Shown: in pieces, positions 28,728-32,185 of the stretch
Layout: every line of letters starts with the position of its first letter
How positions within the stretch are numbered: the stretch's first letter is position 1
From: SAR116 cluster bacterium AG-426-A06
GTDB taxonomy: Bacteria; Pseudomonadota; Alphaproteobacteria; Puniceispirillales; Marisalimonadaceae
Assembly (NCBI GenBank): GCA_003210115.1
Contig: QCNM01000013.1
Span: 1-32,185 of the forward strand
Direction of reading: 5' to 3'
DNA length: 32,185 bases
Made by a program: the position numbers and the translations under genes
The notes under the pieces: model-generated
Told to the model about the DNA's origin: nothing
Database searches by the model: none
What the model saw: only the letters and a program-made list of their open reading frames with translations

Positions 28728-28812
28728 TGGTAGGGATACCCGGAATCGAACCGGGAAGCCTTGCGGCACTGGTTTTTGAGACCAGCGTGTTTACCTATTT
28801 CACCATATCCCC
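28728..28812 (-). tRNA. tRNA-Leu (anticodon CAA), CCA encoded
   Basis: Reverse complement GGGGATATGGTGAAATAGGTAAACACGCTGGTCTCAAAAACCAGTGCCGCAAGGCTTCCCGGTTCGATTCCGGGTATCCCTACCA. Acceptor GGGGATA/TATCCCT, anticodon arm CTGGT-CTCAAAA-ACCAG, long variable arm GCC/GGC and T-arm CCCGG-TTCGATT-CCGGG. Confidence 0.96.
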
Positions 28813-28858
28813 AAATATAATTCTTTAATAAATATCATATTAGTATAATTATACGGAT

Positions 28859-29455
28859 GTGAAAACCAAAATCAAAATTACAAATCCCTCTTTTTTTGAA
28901 AAACTAATTGAACAATCCAAATCAATTTACGCAAGAACATTGCTCTATTTTATTTCCTTCATAGAAGCTATTTTTTTTCCAATTCCAGTAGATCCTTTAT
29001 TGGCAATTTTAGTATTTAATAACAAACAAAAATATATTGAACTTACTATTTTTTGTACATTAGCTTCAGTAATTGGGGGATTAGTTGGTTGGCTTTTAGG
29101 TTATGTTATAGGAGAAGAAATAGAAGAACTATTGACTATTATTCCATGGATAAAAAATGATAGCTTTAATACTGTCAAAACAGCTTTTGATGAACACGGT
29201 ATTTTAATTATATTTTTAGGAGCATTTACACCTTTACCATTTAAAATAATTTCAGTAACAAGTGGAATCTTTCATATTAACATTGTAGCGTTTTTTGTTA
29301 TGTCTTTAATTGGAAGAGGGTTAAGATTTTTTTTGGTAAGTTTAATTGTTAAAAATTTTGGTGACAAAGGTATTTATCTTTTAAAAAAACATACTTTTTT
29401 ATTTTCAACTTTATTTGGATTGATACTGACTTTATTGTATTTTATACTTATTTGA
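28859..29455 (+). CDS. VTT/SNARE-associated (YqaA/DedA-like) membrane protein
   Basis: FISFIEAIFFPIPVDPLLAILVF, GGLVGWLLGYVIG and FLGAFTPLPFKIISVTSGIFHINIVAF. GTG start. Confidence 0.82.
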   Translation: MKTKIKITNPSFFEKLIEQSKSIYARTLLYFISFIEAIFFPIPVDPLLAILVFNNKQKYIELTIFCTLASVIGGLVGWLLGYVIGEEIEELLTIIPWIKNDSFNTVKTAFDEHGILIIFLGAFTPLPFKIISVTSGIFHINIVAFFVMSLIGRGLRFFLVSLIVKNFGDKGIYLLKKHTFLFSTLFGLILTLLYFILI

Positions 29456-29946
29456 AAATGAAAATTATATCTAATAATTTAAACGCAACTCTATCTTTAT
29501 TTCTATCTTCAGGTTTGCTAATTGGAGCATATTTTTTAGAGTTTTATCTCTCTCTTATCCCATGTGACTTATGTATTAAACAGAGAATTGTTCATATCTC
29601 TATTCTAATATTAAGTTTGTTAATTTTCCCATTATATACATTTTCTAAGTTAAAGTTCACTATGTTATCAATTTTAAATTTACTTTGGTTAGGTAGTTTC
29701 TCTTTAGCTTTTTATCACTTCGGTATCGAAAAAAAAATGTGGCAAGGATTTTCAAAATGTAGCTCAAATATAACATTTAATGAAAATACTTTAGATCAAT
29801 TATTATCAAGAAGCCCTATTACATGTGATGAAACACAATTTGAATTGCTTAACCTAAGTTTAGCTGGATGGAATGGAATTTTATCTATCATTATCTTTAT
29901 TATTTTATCATATCTATTATATAGAAATTATGAGGAGACAAAATGA
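29452..29946 (+). CDS. DsbB-like disulfide bond formation protein
   Basis: Four-TM layout with the redox pair PCDLCIKQR and later Cys residues (KCSS, ITCDE). Confidence 0.85.
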   Translation: MKMKIISNNLNATLSLFLSSGLLIGAYFLEFYLSLIPCDLCIKQRIVHISILILSLLIFPLYTFSKLKFTMLSILNLLWLGSFSLAFYHFGIEKKMWQGFSKCSSNITFNENTLDQLLSRSPITCDETQFELLNLSLAGWNGILSIIIFIILSYLLYRNYEETK

Positions 29947-30455
29947 AGAATAAACTAGATAAAATTTTACGTGTTGATCATGCTGGTGAAGTTGGTGCAG
30001 CCAAAATATACGAGGGTCAATTAAAGGTTTTAGGAAAAACTAAAGTTGGTCCTATGATACAACATATGAAAGACCAAGAAAAAGAACATCTAGATACTTT
30101 TCATGATCTATTAAATGAACATGAGGTCAGACCAACTATAATGCTACCTATTTGGAACCTCGCTGGATACGGGTTAGGTGTTATTTCAGCTGCAATGGGT
30201 AAAAAAGCTGCAATGGCCTGTACCATTGCTGTTGAAGAAGTAATTGGAAAGCATTATGAAAAACAAGCAAATCAATTAACAGAAAAAAAATATCAAGGTC
30301 TTAAAAAGAAGCTTCTTAAATTTAGAGATGACGAATTAGAACACAAGGACATTGCAATTGAACATGATGGACAAGAAACACCAGGATATAAACTTTTAAA
30401 ATTCGTTGTTCAATCTGGATGTAAAGCAGCGATTAAAATTTCAGAAAAGATTTAA
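29943..30455 (+). CDS. coq7: Demethoxyubiquinone hydroxylase family protein
   Basis: LRVDHAGEVGAAKIYEGQLKVL, DQEKEHLDTF, GKKAAMACTIAVEEVIGKHYEKQ and RDDELEHKDIAIEH diiron motifs. Confidence 0.94.
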   Translation: MKNKLDKILRVDHAGEVGAAKIYEGQLKVLGKTKVGPMIQHMKDQEKEHLDTFHDLLNEHEVRPTIMLPIWNLAGYGLGVISAAMGKKAAMACTIAVEEVIGKHYEKQANQLTEKKYQGLKKKLLKFRDDELEHKDIAIEHDGQETPGYKLLKFVVQSGCKAAIKISEKI

Positions 30456-31030
30456 TTTTTTAAAAGTTCAGTATCCCAATACAAGAAATCCATCCAGGTT
30501 TCGTGCAAAAAATTTGGAGGAAATGATCTACCATTATTTTTTAATACAGCTTCAGAAGGAATGTAAGGTTGAACCTTTAATTTTAATCCAGAATTCTTCA
30601 GAGATTTATTTCCTTTTTTAAAATTACAACTTCTACATGCTGAGACTACATTTAGCCAATTAGTTTTTCCACCATGTGATCTAGGTATTATGTGGTCAAA
30701 AGTTAAATCTTTTATTTTTTTCTTAATTCCACAATATTGACATGTACATTTATCTCTTAAAAAAACATTGAATCTAGTAAATGCAGGATCTTTTTTTGCT
30801 GAAACATATTCTTTTAAGGCAATTACACTAGGTAACTTAAGTGAGAGTTTTGGAGAATTTATTACCTGGTCATATTCAGCAACTATATCAACTCTATTTA
30901 AAAAAACTGCCTTTACAGAATCCTGCCAAGACCATAAAGAGAGTGGATAATAACTTAAGGGTTGATAATCTGCATTAAGTACAAGAGTAGGAGAAAAATT
31001 AAGCATAATGTTCTTTAAATCTAAAAACAA
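30452..31030 (-). CDS. Stand-alone HNH endonuclease domain protein
   Basis: CQYCGIKKKIKDLTFDHIIPRSHGGKTNWLNVVSACRSCNFKKGN. Probable true start at internal Met (MLNFSPTLVLNADYQPL). Confidence 0.88.
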   Translation of the reverse strand: MFLDLKNIMLNFSPTLVLNADYQPLSYYPLSLWSWQDSVKAVFLNRVDIVAEYDQVINSPKLSLKLPSVIALKEYVSAKKDPAFTRFNVFLRDKCTCQYCGIKKKIKDLTFDHIIPRSHGGKTNWLNVVSACRSCNFKKGNKSLKNSGLKLKVQPYIPSEAVLKNNGRSFPPNFLHETWMDFLYWDTELLKN

Positions 31031-31075
31031 ATATTAAGTCTTTACAACTATTATTTTAGTTTAATTAAATATATC

Positions 31076-31738
31076 TTAGGGGTTGATTATTTTTTTTACA
31101 AAATCCATTCCAGCAGAAATTCCATCAGGGTCTATCCCATGACCTAATCCAGGCCTATTTACTGCTTTAACGTTAAAACCAATTCCAATAAGTAGTTTTC
31201 TTGTATTTTCTAGAGAGCTAAATGGAACAATCTCATCTTTTTCTCCGTGAACTAGCAAGACAGGTGTTGAAGAGTTTTTATGTATATTTTCATTAATTAA
31301 ATGTTTTGAAGCGTTAATATTGCCTAGGGATGTTCCTCCAGAATAACCAATAATACCTAAAAAATTGTTCTCACTTAATAACAAACTTTGAATGCTCATC
31401 ATTGCACCTTGAGAAAAACCTATTAATAAAACATCTTCAAATTTTAAACTTTCCTTATCACACTCTTGTTTTATTAAACTCAATAATTCGTTAGACGCAT
31501 TTATTGCACCATTTGGGATTTCTTCTATAGGAAACCATTCTTTACCCATCGGTGACATCTTACAATTAAAAGGAGCATCAGGAGAAATAAATTTTGCGTA
31601 AGGTAAAACCATTGAAAATGGTGATGAAAGATCTATAAGGTCTGCTCCATCAGCGCCATAGCCATGTAGCAAAAAAACTATTTGTTTAGGGGACGTTCCT
31701 CCCGTTGGCGATTTTGTATGAATTTTTCTTTCTTGCAT
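31076..31738 (-). CDS. Phospholipase/carboxylesterase family alpha/beta hydrolase
   Basis: VFLLHGYGADGADLIDL, nucleophile elbow LIGFSQGAMMS, VHGEKDEIVPF and GLGHGID. Confidence 0.9.
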   Translation of the reverse strand: MQERKIHTKSPTGGTSPKQIVFLLHGYGADGADLIDLSSPFSMVLPYAKFISPDAPFNCKMSPMGKEWFPIEEIPNGAINASNELLSLIKQECDKESLKFEDVLLIGFSQGAMMSIQSLLLSENNFLGIIGYSGGTSLGNINASKHLINENIHKNSSTPVLLVHGEKDEIVPFSSLENTRKLLIGIGFNVKAVNRPGLGHGIDPDGISAGMDFVKKIINP

Positions 31739-31819
31739 ATATAATTATTATGTATACTTGTAATGTTAATATTTTTACAATTAGATTAAATTATTTTTTT
31801 GTTAATTAAAGGATAAATT

Positions 31820-32185
31820 GTGTCAAATCAATTAATCGATCCATTTGGTAGAGAAGTAAATTATTTAAGAGTATCAGTCACAGACAGATGTGATTTCAGA
31901 TGCACATATTGTATGTCTGAAAATATGAATTTTCTTCCAAAAAAAGATATTCTTTCTCTAGAAGAAATTGAAATAATTTGTAACGTATTTATAAAACTTG
32001 GAACAAGAAAAATTAGACTTACAGGTGGTGAACCATTGGTAAGAAAAGGAATACTAAATTTAATAAAAAATCTCGGAAAAAACATTGGGAATGGTTTAGA
32101 TGAATTGACTTTAACTACTAATGGAAGTCAGCTTGAGAAATATGCAGAATTTTTAAAAGAAAATGGTGTGAACAGAATAAATGTC
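31820..32185 (+). CDS. moaA: GTP 3',8-cyclase MoaA, truncated by the window end
   Basis: GTG start: [50 protein letters not shown]...[14 protein letters not shown]. Radical-SAM CxxxCxxC. Absent from the ORF track because it is open-ended. Confidence 0.95.
   Translation, partial: MSNQLIDPFGREVNYLRVSVTDRCDFRCTYCMSENMNFLPKKDILSLEEIEIICNVFIKLGTRKIRLTGGEPLVRKGILNLIKNLGKNIGNGLDELTLTTNGSQLEKYAEFLKENGVNRINV

Larger units (their letters stand above)
21898..28812. mobile_element. tRNA-Leu-anchored genomic island (integrative-element-like, no integrase visible)
   Basis: Intact tRNA-Leu at 28728-28812 (-) and a 53-nt copy of its 3' end at 21898-21950 in the same orientation (51/53 identical). The copy ends at the anticodon loop. 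The interior has GC-atypical cargo, gene remnants and repeats at both ends. Confidence 0.85.

Noticed and set aside
30406-30621. Plus-strand ORF 71 aa
   Set aside because: Spans the coq7 end and antisense of the HNH gene. No motif support.
30452-31030. HNH gene as part of a restriction or anti-phage defence system
   Set aside because: Single conserved HNH gene among housekeeping genes with no methyltransferase, helicase or other defence partner nearby. I treat it as a core gene of unclear role.
1-32185. CRISPR array or rRNA operon
   Set aside because: No regularly spaced long direct repeats and no rRNA-like sequence were seen when reading the window.

Overview
Low-GC chromosomal segment, most consistent with a SAR11/Pelagibacter-like alphaproteobacterium (inferred from gene content and composition, not tested). 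Most of it is conserved housekeeping sequence. Genes include pmbA/tldE (partial), a tyrosine phosphatase-like gene, an LPS block (msbA-like, DUF374, waaA, lpxK, lpxL-like), xseA, purD, tadA, rluB, rsmD, mutL, a DUF3035 lipoprotein, lspA, ileS, ribF, mscS, a ChaC-like gene, a CIA30-like gene and an M20 amidohydrolase. To the right are a VTT-family gene, dsbB-like, coq7, an HNH gene, an esterase and a truncated moaA. The accessory region is a ~6.8 kb tRNA-Leu(CAA)-anchored genomic island at about 21898-28812. An intact tRNA-Leu on the minus strand (28728-28812) borders one side. A 53-nt copy of its 3' part, ending at the anticodon loop (21898-21950), borders the other. The cargo is hyuA/hyuB-type hydantoinase/oxoprolinase subunits, visibly GC-richer than the surroundings, plus an isopenicillin-N-synthase-type 2OG-Fe(II) oxygenase and an orphan BMP-family substrate-binding protein. 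No integrase gene is visible. The island ends carry shared TTTCGTACC-type direct repeats and a short inverted repeat. A frameshifted amidinotransferase-like C-terminal remnant, absent from the ORF track, lies at 28231-28423. I see no CRISPR array, rRNA or complete phage module.
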